NCBI GenBank assembly: GCA_026418995.1
Contig: JAOAAG010000237.1
Span: forward strand, 1-39,824
Length of the DNA: 39,824 nt
Reading direction: 5' to 3'
Source: Anaerolineae bacterium
GTDB lineage: Bacteria > Chloroflexota > Anaerolineae > B4-G1
Shown: one piece after another, positions 28,543-38,185 of the stretch
Position numbering within the stretch: position 1 is the stretch's first letter
Layout: every line of letters begins with the position of its first letter
The notes under the pieces: model-generated
The model's database searches: none
What the model was told of the DNA's origin: nothing
Seen by the model: the letters and a program-made list of their open reading frames with translations, nothing else
Program-made: the position numbers and the translations under genes

Positions 28543-28575
28543 AAACCGCCGAACCCTAACGGGGCTCGGCGGTTT
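28543..28575 (-). terminator. Intrinsic terminator downstream of AOR
   Basis: Minus strand AAACCGCCGA-gccccgttagggt-TCGGCGGTTT followed by CTTTT. Confidence 0.8.
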
Positions 28576-28597
28576 GGTGCTCAGGTCAAGAACCCTA

Positions 28598-30337
28598 TCA
28601 CCAGAAGACCGCGTCCAACGTCTCGTCGGGCACGTCCCAGACGACGTTGTGCGGCGGGAGCGGCTCATATTTCATGAATTCCGGCACCCGGTCATGCGCC
28701 TTGGTGAAGCCCGCCGCGCGGTTGAAGGCCAGCTCTTTGTCAATAATCTCCTTGCCGATACGGGCCGCATCCTCCGTCCTCCAGTCTGTGCCCAGGACAC
28801 CCGCACACTCCTCCATCAACCCCTCGAAGCCACTGGGGATATCCAGGATAGCAAAGGCGATGAACAGGCAGTGACCGGAGGAGTCAATGAAAGCAGTGGT
28901 GTACTGGAAACCACGGGAGAGGTCCGCCTTATCGGTGGCGAACTGATCCACCTTACCGCTAACGCCCAGAATCTCCGGGGCAATGGTGTAGCCGGCGGTG
29001 TGATCGGCACCCATCGTGGAGGTAGCATATGTGATGCCAATGCCCTTGACGGCACGCGGCTCATAAGCGGGCATGTTCTGGCCCTTGCACGCGGGGACAC
29101 GATGCCAGCCGAAGGCCCGGCCGGTGAAAGCAGCGCCGTTGCCGATGATACGGCCCAGCGGTGTGCCCTTACGGACCTCCTCATCCAGCAGCTTGATGGC
29201 CCCCTGCCAATCACCGAAGGGCATCAGACCCGCATCCATCGCCACTGCGATGGTTCCGCCGGTCTCGATGGTGTCGAGGCCGAGATCGTTGCACAGCCAG
29301 ATCAGCTTGCCAATGGCCTCCAGGTTATCAATGCCGCAGTTGGCTCCCAGCGCCCAGGTGGATTCGTACTCAATGCAGGAGACGATCTCATTCCCCTGCT
29401 CATCGTAGTACGTGTTAGAGCACTGGATGGTACAGCCGGGATGGCAGGCGTGGTTGTAGAGTTCCTTGCCCAGGCGTGCCTTGTTATTCTCGAAAATGGC
29501 CTCGCCGGAGGTCGCTGCCGCGCCCTCAAAACGGCCCTCGCGGAAGTTACGGGTAGGATAACCGCCAGCCTCGTTGAGGATATTGACCAGCACCGCGGTA
29601 CCATAGGTATTCAGGCCGCCCTTGGGCTTGGTGATATCGTGCTGGCGCAGCGCTTCCAGCATCTTCTTGCGCCCCTGGTCAAAGAGCTCGGGGTTGGCGA
29701 TCTCCACGCCTGGCCCTCCCTCGGCATTCACCACCATCAGCTTGAGGCCCTTGGAGCCCATCACAGCACCCAGCCCACCACGACCGGAGTAGCGGCTAGG
29801 CCGACCATGGGCGTCGTTAAAGCACACGCCCGCCATCGCCATACGCATCTCGCCGGCCACACCAATGGAGCAGATATCCGCTTTCTTACCGAAGCGCTCG
29901 AAGAGCAGCGGGTAAACCTCGTAGAGGCTCCGCCCAACGTACTCGTCGGCAGGGAAGAAGGTGGCCCCATCCTTCGTGATATGCAGCCCCCACCAGCCAC
30001 CATCTTTGGGATAGCCCTCTACGATGATCGCCTTGATCCCCAACCTCGCCACCGACTGCGGCCACCCAGAGCCAGCATTGGACTCCTTGATCCCTCCGGT
30101 GAGGGGGGACTTGCCACCCACCGAGACACGGCCAGAGGTGGGCGCATTGGTGCCGGTGATAATGCCCGGAGCGAAAACGAGCTTGTTGTTGGGGCCCAGA
30201 GGGTGGCATAATGGATCCACCTCATCGCAGACCACGGTAGACGTGAGACCACGACCACCAAGCAGACGGTACTTTTCGGGGACATCTTCGTAGGAGATAG
30301 TGCGGTCGGTCATGTTGACGCGCATTATCTTGGGCAT
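28598..30337 (-). CDS. aor: Tungsten-dependent aldehyde ferredoxin oxidoreductase family protein
   Basis: KIMRVNMTDRTISYEDVPEKYRLLGGRGLTS, GRVSVGGKSPLTG, RYSGRGGLGAVMGSKGLKLMVV, ACHPGCTIQCSN, LGLDTIETGGTIA; RBS AGGGAGGTG. Confidence 0.95.
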   Translation of the reverse strand: MPKIMRVNMTDRTISYEDVPEKYRLLGGRGLTSTVVCDEVDPLCHPLGPNNKLVFAPGIITGTNAPTSGRVSVGGKSPLTGGIKESNAGSGWPQSVARLGIKAIIVEGYPKDGGWWGLHITKDGATFFPADEYVGRSLYEVYPLLFERFGKKADICSIGVAGEMRMAMAGVCFNDAHGRPSRYSGRGGLGAVMGSKGLKLMVVNAEGGPGVEIANPELFDQGRKKMLEALRQHDITKPKGGLNTYGTAVLVNILNEAGGYPTRNFREGRFEGAAATSGEAIFENNKARLGKELYNHACHPGCTIQCSNTYYDEQGNEIVSCIEYESTWALGANCGIDNLEAIGKLIWLCNDLGLDTIETGGTIAVAMDAGLMPFGDWQGAIKLLDEEVRKGTPLGRIIGNGAAFTGRAFGWHRVPACKGQNMPAYEPRAVKGIGITYATSTMGADHTAGYTIAPEILGVSGKVDQFATDKADLSRGFQYTTAFIDSSGHCLFIAFAILDIPSGFEGLMEECAGVLGTDWRTEDAARIGKEIIDKELAFNRAAGFTKAHDRVPEFMKYEPLPPHNVVWDVPDETLDAVFW

Positions 30338-30384
30338 GGTACACCTCCCTTTACTGAAACTAGTTGGTACGGTCGGGTGGATAC

Positions 30385-30530
30385 AAAATAAAAAGAGCCA
30401 CCTCTGGCCGGGACAACGCCCCGAACCAGCAAGTGCCTCCTTTGCAAACACGGCGGGCATAGAGATTGCTCTCTATACCTTATCGCTCATCTGTCCCGGT
30501 GGGAGCATGATGAGTCGGAGGGAAGGTATG
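30385..30530 (-). promoter_or_regulatory. Structured 5' leader of the AOR gene with possible antiterminator/terminator switch
   Basis: Minus strand: ATACCTT...AAGGTAT enclosing CTCAT...ATGAG; ATAGAGA-GCAA-TCTCTAT; CTGGttCGGG...CCCGgCCAG; overlapping GCCA-gagg-TGGC followed by TTTTTATTTT. Confidence 0.5.
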
Positions 30531-30625
30531 GGGTTTTTCAACAAGAGTCGGAGGTTTACAAGTACGCAATTATAATATATGCCAGAATCTCCCGCTTGTC
30601 AAGTGCTGGAGAGTGCTGACGCTAT

Positions 30626-30654
30626 TTGACTTTATCCGACCGTAGAGGTAAAAT
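30626..30654 (+). promoter_or_regulatory. Sigma-70-type promoter for hppA
   Basis: TTGACT - 17 nt - TAAAAT, about 30 bp upstream of the ATG. Confidence 0.65.
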
Positions 30655-30685
30655 CTTACCTACCCAAGCCCCTGAGGAAAAGTAT

Positions 30686-32815
30686 ATGGACTCGGCACGC
30701 TTCGTTGAGCCACTCATCCCCCTGGCCTCACTCCTGGCTCTGGGGAGCCTGGTGGCTTTTTACTTCTGGCTGCGCAGGCAGGATGCTGGCACAGCACGTA
30801 TGCGCGAAGTGGCGGAGTCCATCCAGATAGGAGCCAACGCCTTTCTCCGCCGGGAGCTGATCTCCATCACCCCGTTTGTGCTCCTGGTGGCCCTGCTCCT
30901 CCTCATCGTGATGCCCGGCGAGAGCAACTGGGAGGTGGCGGGGGGCTTTGTTGTTGGCTCTGTCCTCTCGATGCTCGCTGTTTACCTGGGGATGAATGCT
31001 GCGGTGCACGTTAACGTGCGCACGGCGGCTGCCGCCCGCTCTTCGGCGGCCCGTGCTCTGATGGTCGCTTTCCGGGGCGGAGGCATCATGGGCCTCTCGA
31101 TCACCGGCCTGACACTGCTGGGCCTCTACGGGCTGAGCCTTCTCTTCGGCGTCTCCCCGGCCACTCCAGGCCACGTGCACCTGCTGGTCGGGTTCGGCTT
31201 CGGGGCCAGTTTCTCCGCCCTGTTTGCTCAGTTAGGCGGCGGTATCTTCACCAAAGGGGCAGACATCGCTGCTGATCTGGTCGGCAAGATAGAGCAGGGC
31301 ATCCCGGAGGACGACCCCCGCAACGCGGCCGTTATCGCCGACCAGGTAGGGGATAACGTGGGAGACGTGGCTGGCCGCGGCGCCGACCTCTTCGAGTCCG
31401 GCGCCGACATCCTGATCGGTGCCATGATTGTGGGACTGGCTTTCACACCCCGATATGGGTGGGCGGCGGTGCTCTTCCCGCTGCTGAGTGAGGCGGTCGG
31501 AGCTATCGGTGCTGTGCTTGGTGTGCTGGCAGTGCGCGGCTCGGAGAGGCGCAGCCCGCTGTTCAGTATGAATGTGGGCTTTCTCGCCACCGGTGCTTTC
31601 TGCCTGCTTTCCTATTACCTGTTGGCTACCTGCGTGATGCGCGACGTGCGCATCTTCTACTGCCTGGTACTGGGACTGCTCACTGCCCTCGCCGTGACGC
31701 TGCTGGTGCAGTACTACACCGGCATCACCCTGCGGCCGGTGCGGGAGATCGCGCGGGGTGGGATGCGGGGCGTGGCTACTAACCTCATCTATGGCTTCGC
31801 CTGGGGGATGGAGAGCGCCGTAGCCCTCAAAATCCTGGTGGCCGTGGTCAATGTGATCGCCTTTTACCTGATGGGCGGGGGACTGGCTGGCGTGCTCGGC
31901 ATCACAGCGGCAACACTGGGCATCCTGGTGATGAAGGGCATCATTATGGCGGCGGACGCCTTCGGGCCCATCGCTGACAATGCCAGCGGCATTGCCGAGA
32001 TGGCCGGGCTGGGGCCGCAGGTGCGTCACGCGGGCGATGCGCTTGACGCCGCCGGCAACATCACCAAGGCCATCACCAAGGGCTACAGCATGTCCGCCGC
32101 CCTGATGAGCAGCGTGGTGATACTCTTCGCCTATCTGCTCAGCGCGGCGCAATTGGCCGGCGTGTCTGGCGAACATCTGAGCAGCTTCGTCACCTTTGGT
32201 GGCGCGGACCCGGAGGGAATGGTGCTGCGCCTCCTGCGCAGCCTGAACCTGGCCCATCCGCTCAACATCGCTGCGCTGATGATCGGCTCCACCATTCCGT
32301 TCCTGTTCACCTCGCAGGCGATGAAGGCGGTGGGACGCACCGCATATCGCATGGTCGAGGAAGTGCGCCGCCAGTTCCGTGAGATACCTGGTCTTCTGGC
32401 TGGTCGAGTGCCGCCGGAGTACTCAACGTGCGTGGACATCGGGACGGCACATGCGCTGCGGGAGATGATTCTGCCGACGCTTGTCGGCGTGGCGTTTCCC
32501 GTTGCCGTCGGTTTTCTGATGGGACCGTGGGCGCTGGCGTTCTACCTGATCGGTGTCAAAGTCGTCGGCGCCACGCTGGCGATTTTTATGTTCAATGCCG
32601 GCGGTGCCTGGGATAACGCCAAGAAATACGTCGAGGAGGGCAACTTCGGGGGCATCGGGTCGGAGGCGCATCAGGCTGGGATCATCGGTGACACGTTCGG
32701 CGACCCGCTCAAAGACACTGCTGGTCCCTCGCTCCATATACTTATCAAGCTGCAGAACATCCTGGGCATCACGCTCCTCCCATTGTTCTATGCTCTGGGG
32801 TTGAAATGGGACTGA
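30686..32815 (+). CDS. hppA: Membrane-bound proton-translocating pyrophosphatase
   Basis: GGGIFTKGADIAADLVGKIEQGIPEDDPRNAAVIADQVGDNVGDVAGRGADLFES, DAFGPIADNASGIAEMAG, GNITKAITKGYSM, GGAWDNAKKYVE...GDTFGDPLKDTAGPSLH. Confidence 0.97.
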   Translation: MDSARFVEPLIPLASLLALGSLVAFYFWLRRQDAGTARMREVAESIQIGANAFLRRELISITPFVLLVALLLLIVMPGESNWEVAGGFVVGSVLSMLAVYLGMNAAVHVNVRTAAAARSSAARALMVAFRGGGIMGLSITGLTLLGLYGLSLLFGVSPATPGHVHLLVGFGFGASFSALFAQLGGGIFTKGADIAADLVGKIEQGIPEDDPRNAAVIADQVGDNVGDVAGRGADLFESGADILIGAMIVGLAFTPRYGWAAVLFPLLSEAVGAIGAVLGVLAVRGSERRSPLFSMNVGFLATGAFCLLSYYLLATCVMRDVRIFYCLVLGLLTALAVTLLVQYYTGITLRPVREIARGGMRGVATNLIYGFAWGMESAVALKILVAVVNVIAFYLMGGGLAGVLGITAATLGILVMKGIIMAADAFGPIADNASGIAEMAGLGPQVRHAGDALDAAGNITKAITKGYSMSAALMSSVVILFAYLLSAAQLAGVSGEHLSSFVTFGGADPEGMVLRLLRSLNLAHPLNIAALMIGSTIPFLFTSQAMKAVGRTAYRMVEEVRRQFREIPGLLAGRVPPEYSTCVDIGTAHALREMILPTLVGVAFPVAVGFLMGPWALAFYLIGVKVVGATLAIFMFNAGGAWDNAKKYVEEGNFGGIGSEAHQAGIIGDTFGDPLKDTAGPSLHILIKLQNILGITLLPLFYALGLKWD

Positions 32816-34617
32816 TCGAATCCGATCGGCGCTTGCTGGAGATATACAGCGAACTCGACCGGGACCGGTTGATGGAGCTGGTCGTCAATTACGCACGCGA
32901 CCGGCTCGACGCCGGGGGATCGTCCATTTTCCTGCGGGATGACATCACCGGCCGCTATGTGCTGCGCGGCACCACCGGCCTGCTAGAACAGGCAGAGATG
33001 GAATCGGCTGGCAGGATAGAGTATGAACCCGGCGAAGGGCTGACCGGCTGGATCGCCAAGCACGGCCGCCCCCTGCGCATCTCCAACGTCAAGGATACCG
33101 AGGAACTGCGACGCATCGCCGACGACCTGGTATGGAGCAAGAAGTACTCGGAGATCAGCGCTAAGCCCGGTCGGGCCTATATCGGGGTGCCGATCCTTTC
33201 CAGGGATGGCAAAAGCGTGATCGGCGTGCTGAGGGTCTCCGGCAAGGCAGAGGGCAGCCAGTTTAATGAACAGGATGAAGCACTGCTGGTCAATGTGGCA
33301 GCGCTGGTGAGCATTGCCATCGAAAACTCACAGCGCTACGAGCAGGAAAAGCGGCGCGCACGTTACTTCGAGCTGTTACTGGACATCAGCAGCGAGCTGG
33401 ACCCGCGCCGCTCCATCACCGAGATGCTCGGTGTGGTCGCCGACCGGGTGCGCCGGGGCTTCCGTACCGAGGCCTGTCTCATTTATTTGCAAACCGAGGA
33501 TGATGTCCATCGCGTCGCCCTGAGGGCAGCCAGTGGACCGCCCGAGACGCTGCTGGGCAAGCTCAGATATGTGGCGGGGGAAGGGTTGACCGGCCACATC
33601 ATCCTTACCGGCGAGACGCTTCAGGCACGCGCGCCATCCGACCTGCAGAGATGGAACGATCCTCACATCGCGAAGATCGCAGCCTATCTGCCGTCCGGCC
33701 TCTACCGCTCCTACGTCGGCGTGCCCCTGCGGCTGGGTAACGAGGTGCTGGGGACGCTGGAGCTGGTCAACAAAATTCCCAGCCGTCCAGGCCACCGAGA
33801 CTGGTTCACTGACGATGACGAAAGGTATCTGCGCCTGCTTGCCACGGCCATCTGTGGGGTGCTGGAAGGGGCGCGTTACCTGAAGGCACTCGGCGAGGTC
33901 AGCGTGACCACGATGCGCATGCAGCGTATCGCCTCCTTTGGCACGCTCGCCCAGCGCATTCTCCACGAGACCGCCAACCCGCTGGCTGTGGCACGCCTGG
34001 CCGCGGCCAACCTGAACGCGAACCTTCAGGAGTGCCTGGCGGGCGGCTCCCCTCAGCAGCAGGCCCAGGTGCGGCGACGGCTGGACGTGATCCAGACGAG
34101 CCTGAACCAGGTGAGCGACCAATTGTTGGAACTGGTCAAGTGCTCGCAACATGTGGGCTTCACCCGTACCGCGGTTAACTGGAAGCAGATGGTACGGGAG
34201 GTGCTGATCTGGCTGGCCGCCGAGCGCCAGCGGCGCAAGGTAGAGGTGCACACCTTCCATGGAGAAATCCCTCCGCTGCTCATCGAACCTAACGAGATGT
34301 TCGGCGTCCTGGTGACCGGGCTACGGATGGTGATGGAGACGCTGGACGAGCAAGGGGGGCTGATTGAAGTACGTACCTTCGTATCTTCCGATGGTAAACG
34401 GGCTTGCACTCGCATTTGTGCCCCCGTAGCCCCCTATGCAGAGCGCATCCTGGCTGCCACTACCACAGAAGCCGGGGCCTCGGAGAAGCTCTCACCGTTT
34501 TACTTCGAGTGGGGGTTGGCCCAGGAAACGGTGGAGAAACAGTATGGAGGGACATTGGCCTGGCATATTACCGGGCAGACGGTCTGCTTGATGCTGGAGC
34601 TGCCGTTGCAGCCATAG
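32806..34617 (+). CDS. Tandem GAF-domain sensor with degenerate histidine-kinase-like C-terminus
   Basis: GSSIFLRDDITGRYVLRGTTGL...YEPGEGLTGWIAKHGRPLRISNV and a second GAF; RILHETANPLAVARLAA H-box-like; overlaps hppA 3' end by 10 nt. Confidence 0.8.
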   Translation: MGLIESDRRLLEIYSELDRDRLMELVVNYARDRLDAGGSSIFLRDDITGRYVLRGTTGLLEQAEMESAGRIEYEPGEGLTGWIAKHGRPLRISNVKDTEELRRIADDLVWSKKYSEISAKPGRAYIGVPILSRDGKSVIGVLRVSGKAEGSQFNEQDEALLVNVAALVSIAIENSQRYEQEKRRARYFELLLDISSELDPRRSITEMLGVVADRVRRGFRTEACLIYLQTEDDVHRVALRAASGPPETLLGKLRYVAGEGLTGHIILTGETLQARAPSDLQRWNDPHIAKIAAYLPSGLYRSYVGVPLRLGNEVLGTLELVNKIPSRPGHRDWFTDDDERYLRLLATAICGVLEGARYLKALGEVSVTTMRMQRIASFGTLAQRILHETANPLAVARLAAANLNANLQECLAGGSPQQQAQVRRRLDVIQTSLNQVSDQLLELVKCSQHVGFTRTAVNWKQMVREVLIWLAAERQRRKVEVHTFHGEIPPLLIEPNEMFGVLVTGLRMVMETLDEQGGLIEVRTFVSSDGKRACTRICAPVAPYAERILAATTTEAGASEKLSPFYFEWGLAQETVEKQYGGTLAWHITGQTVCLMLELPLQP

Positions 34618-34626
34618 GGTGGTACT

Positions 34627-35751
34627 ATGGAAGAGAAGACGATCCTGGCCGTAGACGACGAACCGTTTTTCCGCGAGGAGATCGTTGCTTTCCTGAGCGC
34701 CCCGGAGTTTGCCGCGCGCGGGTGGAAGGTGGAAGCCGCCGCCAGCGGTGAGGAAGCGCTGGCCCGGCTTCAGGAAACCTCCTTCGACGTGATGCTGCTC
34801 GATATTAACATGCCCGGGCTGGACGGCATGGAAGTGCTCAGACTGATGCAGGAGCGGCACCTGCTGGAGCAAACCTATGTCATTATGCTCAGCGCCTATG
34901 GCGTGTACGAGAACGTAGTGGCAGCTATGCGTGGCGGGGCCAAGGACTTCGTCAACAAGTCCGAACCGCTGGATCAATGGGTGGTGCGCATTGAACGCGG
35001 GTTTGAATGGCAGGAGCTGCGCCGCCGTAAGCAGGAAGTTGAAGAGGAGCTCCGTCTCCTGGCCCGCGAGGTGGGCCACGACATAGGGGGGTCCACTTTC
35101 TTCGTGCTGACCCAGCGGGTCCAGGCACTGGCACGCAAGGTAGCCGGAGACCCGGAGGCTGAACGTTCCATAGAAGTCATCCAGCAGATTCTGGGCCGCA
35201 TCAAGCGCCTTGCCGACGACCTGGGCCATGTAGCGATCGCGCTGGATAGCAGCGAGGTCTGGCGCTGGGAGCCGCTTGACCTGCACCGTTTGCTGGAGAG
35301 GCTGTTGCAGGAATTCTCTTACGGTAATCCCAATGTCACGATCGTGCGCGAGTGGGGCGAAAATATCCCTCCACTGACCGGCAGCCGTGCGCAATTGGAG
35401 CGAGCATTCCACAACCTGCTGACCAATGCTGGCCGTGCTATGCCGGATGGGGGAACGCTAACGCTGCGCACGCAGTATAGCGCTTCCCTGGACGAAGGGG
35501 GGGCCAGGACCGGATGGGTACGTACTGAAATCCAGGACACTGGCGTGGGCATTCCCCCTGCTACGCTCCAGAAAATCTTTCGCATCGGCTTTTCCGATTG
35601 GAGGAACGGTGTTAAAGGGAGTGGGCTGGGACTCTATGTCGCCCGTCGCAACATCGAGAACCACGGCGGGCGCATCGAGATAAGCAGCACCGTTGGCGAG
35701 GGGACCACCGTCACGGTGTACTTACCTGTATCAGCGAAACCACGTTCCTGA
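34627..35751 (+). CDS. Hybrid receiver domain-histidine kinase (REC at N-terminus)
   Basis: TILAVDDEPFFREEI, VMLLDINMPGLDGMEVLRLM, REVGHDIGGSTFF, FHNLLTNAGRAMPDGG, DTGVGIPPATLQKIF, GSGLGLYVARRNIENHGGRIEISS. Confidence 0.9.
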   Translation: MEEKTILAVDDEPFFREEIVAFLSAPEFAARGWKVEAAASGEEALARLQETSFDVMLLDINMPGLDGMEVLRLMQERHLLEQTYVIMLSAYGVYENVVAAMRGGAKDFVNKSEPLDQWVVRIERGFEWQELRRRKQEVEEELRLLAREVGHDIGGSTFFVLTQRVQALARKVAGDPEAERSIEVIQQILGRIKRLADDLGHVAIALDSSEVWRWEPLDLHRLLERLLQEFSYGNPNVTIVREWGENIPPLTGSRAQLERAFHNLLTNAGRAMPDGGTLTLRTQYSASLDEGGARTGWVRTEIQDTGVGIPPATLQKIFRIGFSDWRNGVKGSGLGLYVARRNIENHGGRIEISSTVGEGTTVTVYLPVSAKPRS

Positions 35752-35881
35752 TGGCCTGTCACCTTCCCGCAGGCAGGAACGCAATGCGAAGATGCCTCAT
35801 CATACATCGCGCACTCTGATTTGCGGCAGCTTTTTGACCTGCGGGAAGACAGGTTGAATATTATCAATCGAGGAGGTGTAA

Positions 35882-36514
35882 ATGTCGGCTAAAATATTGG
35901 TGATGGATGATGACCTGCTTGCGCTTGAGAGCCTGGAGAATTACCTTAAGCAGGCCGGGTACGAGGTGATCGCGGCCAGCAGTGCACGCGAGGCCGTGGA
36001 CAAAGCGCGGGGGACCAAATGCGATGTGGCCCTGCTGGATATGAAGATGCCCGAAATGGACGGCTTCCAGGTGGCAGCAATACTGCGCCAGTTCCAGCCG
36101 GAGTTGCGGGTAATCATCTTCACCGGCTACGCCTCGCTGGAAACAGAGGCCCGCGCTGCTCAACTCGATTTCTATGAGTACCTGCCCAAGTCCAACTGGT
36201 ATGATCTGCTGCTCCCCACAATCGAGCGCGTGCTAAAAGAGCCGGAGCCGCGTCTCCCCAAGCAGCGCCCAGTGGACCTGGAAAAGGCCGCTGCCCAGTA
36301 CGTGGAAGAAGGCAAGTGGGAAATGGCCGCGATGGCGCTGGAACAGGCTGCCCGTATCGCCGAGTTCACCCACGAATGGGAGAACGCCGCCAGGCTCTAT
36401 ACCCAGTCCTTCGAGTACATGAAGCGCGCCCGGGGGCTTTCTGTCGAAGCACAGCGGCTGCGCGAACTCGCCGAGTGCGCCTACCGCATCGCATCGGAGG
36501 GCGGTGTAGATTAG
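35882..36514 (+). CDS. Response regulator with receiver domain and non-DNA-binding helical C-terminus
   Basis: KILVMDDDLLALESLENYLKQAGYEV, CDVALLDMKMPEMDGFQV; C-terminal EKAAAQYVEEGKWEMAAMALEQAARIAEFTHEWENAARLYTQSFEYMKRA is TPR-like. Confidence 0.88.
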   Translation: MSAKILVMDDDLLALESLENYLKQAGYEVIAASSAREAVDKARGTKCDVALLDMKMPEMDGFQVAAILRQFQPELRVIIFTGYASLETEARAAQLDFYEYLPKSNWYDLLLPTIERVLKEPEPRLPKQRPVDLEKAAAQYVEEGKWEMAAMALEQAARIAEFTHEWENAARLYTQSFEYMKRARGLSVEAQRLRELAECAYRIASEGGVD

Positions 36515-36523
36515 CCTGTTCCC

Positions 36524-36590
36524 AACCGCAAAGGACGCGAAGAGCGCAAAGGATGACACACCCCTTCGCGCTTCTGGCGTTCTTTGCGGT
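36524..36590. repeat. CGCAAAG-type palindrome
   Basis: AACCGCAAAGGACGCGAAGAGCGCAAAGG...CTTCGCGCTTCTGGCGTTCTTTGCGGT. Confidence 0.85.
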
Positions 36591-36613
36591 ATCCCATTCG
36601 CCATCGTTGAACC

Positions 36614-37315
36614 ATGACCGAAACTATCTTCATCACAGGAGCCGACAAAGGCCTGGGCTTCTCACTCGCGGAAAAGTTCCTGAGCGAGGGCTACCACGTC
36701 TTCGCTGGCCAGTATATCACCAGAGAACGGCTACAATTGCTGGTAGAGCGCTTTCCGCAGACGTTGACGATAGTACCACTGGATGTCTCAGATGAAGCGT
36801 CCGTCAGCCAGGCTGCACGCACCGTTGCCGGACTCACGGACGCTCTGGATGTCCTGATCAACAATGCCGCCGTCTACCTGGAAGGCGCTCGCCCCGTGCT
36901 GGAAGACGACACCGGTGCCCACTGGCTGCGCACACTGGACGTGAACGCCCTGGGCCCGCTGCGGGTGACCCGTCGTTTCCTCCCACTGCTGGAAAGAGGT
37001 CGCCGTAAGCTCATCGTCAACATTTCCTCCGAGGCCGGGAGCATCGCCGACTGCTGGCGCGATCGTGAGTATGCTTACTGTATGTCCAAGGCCGCACTCA
37101 ACATGCAGTCGAGAATCCTGCATAACTATCTCACCCCCAGGGGCTTCACAGTGCTGGCTGTGCATCCCGGCTGGATGCGCACCGATATGGGTGGGCCGGA
37201 TGCCGACCTGGACCCAGCCGAGTCCGCAGCCGGTATCTTCGCGCTGGTGACGCGAGACTGGTCGCCAGATGACCCGATCTACGTAGATTACCAGGGCAGG
37301 CCGATGCGCTGGTAG
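36614..37315 (+). CDS. Short-chain dehydrogenase/reductase
   Basis: IFITGADKGLGFSLAEKFLSEG, LDVLINNAAVY, YCMSKAALNMQSR, GFTVLAVHPGWMRTDMGGP. Confidence 0.93.
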   Translation: MTETIFITGADKGLGFSLAEKFLSEGYHVFAGQYITRERLQLLVERFPQTLTIVPLDVSDEASVSQAARTVAGLTDALDVLINNAAVYLEGARPVLEDDTGAHWLRTLDVNALGPLRVTRRFLPLLERGRRKLIVNISSEAGSIADCWRDREYAYCMSKAALNMQSRILHNYLTPRGFTVLAVHPGWMRTDMGGPDADLDPAESAAGIFALVTRDWSPDDPIYVDYQGRPMRW

Positions 37316-37326
37316 AGAGAGGCACT

Positions 37327-37995
37327 ATGGAGAGTAAAAAAGTACTGATGCTCCTTGGCGGTACCTGGCACGACTTCGATGGCTTTGCTGCCACCATACG
37401 ACCTGTCTTAGAGCAGGCCGGGTATGCCGTCGAGGCCACTTATGACCTGGACACATTGACGCGGCTGGGAGAGCTCGGCTGCGACGTAGTACTGCTCTAC
37501 ACCTGCCTGACCGAGCAACTGGAGGATGGCCGACCGGCGACCCTGAAGCACAGCGCAGCGCAGATCGCGGCACTGGCCGAGTGGGTAAAGGCCGGCGGGG
37601 GGCTGCTTGCTGTCCATGCCGCCACCGTTGCCGGTCAATCCAGCCCGACGCTCCGTGCTCTGATGGGCGGTGTCTTTGTTACTCACCCCCCTGCTTTCGC
37701 CTTTACCGTCTATCCGCTCCACCGTGAGCATCCTATCACCGCTGGTGTCCCGGCCTTCACTGTCTACGATGAACTCTATGTGCAGGACTACGACGCGGAC
37801 GTCGCGATCCATGCCGTCACGATAGACCGTGGCGTAGCGTATCCAATGGTGTGGACGCGCACCGAGGGACGCGGACGTGTGGCACACATCGCTATGGGAC
37901 ATGGCGAGGAGGTATGGATTCTTAAACCATATCAACAGCTACTGCAACAAGCCGTGAAGTGGCTGACTACTCACTTTGAGCCTCTCAAAGGGTAA
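37327..37995 (+). CDS. ThuA-like domain protein
   Basis: KVLMLLGGTWHDFDGFAATIRPVLEQAGY, ALAEWVKAGGGLLAVHAATV, HPITAGVPAFTVYDELYVQDY, RGRVAHIAMGHGEEVW. Confidence 0.85.
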   Translation: MESKKVLMLLGGTWHDFDGFAATIRPVLEQAGYAVEATYDLDTLTRLGELGCDVVLLYTCLTEQLEDGRPATLKHSAAQIAALAEWVKAGGGLLAVHAATVAGQSSPTLRALMGGVFVTHPPAFAFTVYPLHREHPITAGVPAFTVYDELYVQDYDADVAIHAVTIDRGVAYPMVWTRTEGRGRVAHIAMGHGEEVWILKPYQQLLQQAVKWLTTHFEPLKG

Positions 37996-38033
37996 GGATG
38001 GTGTCAGGCCACCTTCTGTGATAGACCCAGGCA

Positions 38034-38062
38034 ATACCCCCCCACAGAACGGGGGGGGTATA
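38034..38062 (+). terminator. GC-rich hairpin, probable terminator between thuA-like and SBP genes
   Basis: ATACCCCCCC-acagaacg-GGGGGGGTAT. Confidence 0.5.
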
Positions 38063-38185
38063 TTCATCGCTGAACCACTACAAACCCTTTTGCGCTGCCC
38101 CTGGATAAGCTACTTTTCGTGCCCTGCAACGTAATACTCTATTGAACAGAGCCCGCAGGACCGTACCAGCTCAAGGAGTGCTTTT

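Noticed and set aside
28574-30211. 545-aa plus-strand ORF opposite AOR
   Set aside because: Shadow frame of a clear AOR gene; no family motifs.
31232-32257. 341-aa minus-strand ORF opposite hppA
   Set aside because: Histidine/glutamine-rich shadow ORF antisense to a highly conserved pyrophosphatase.
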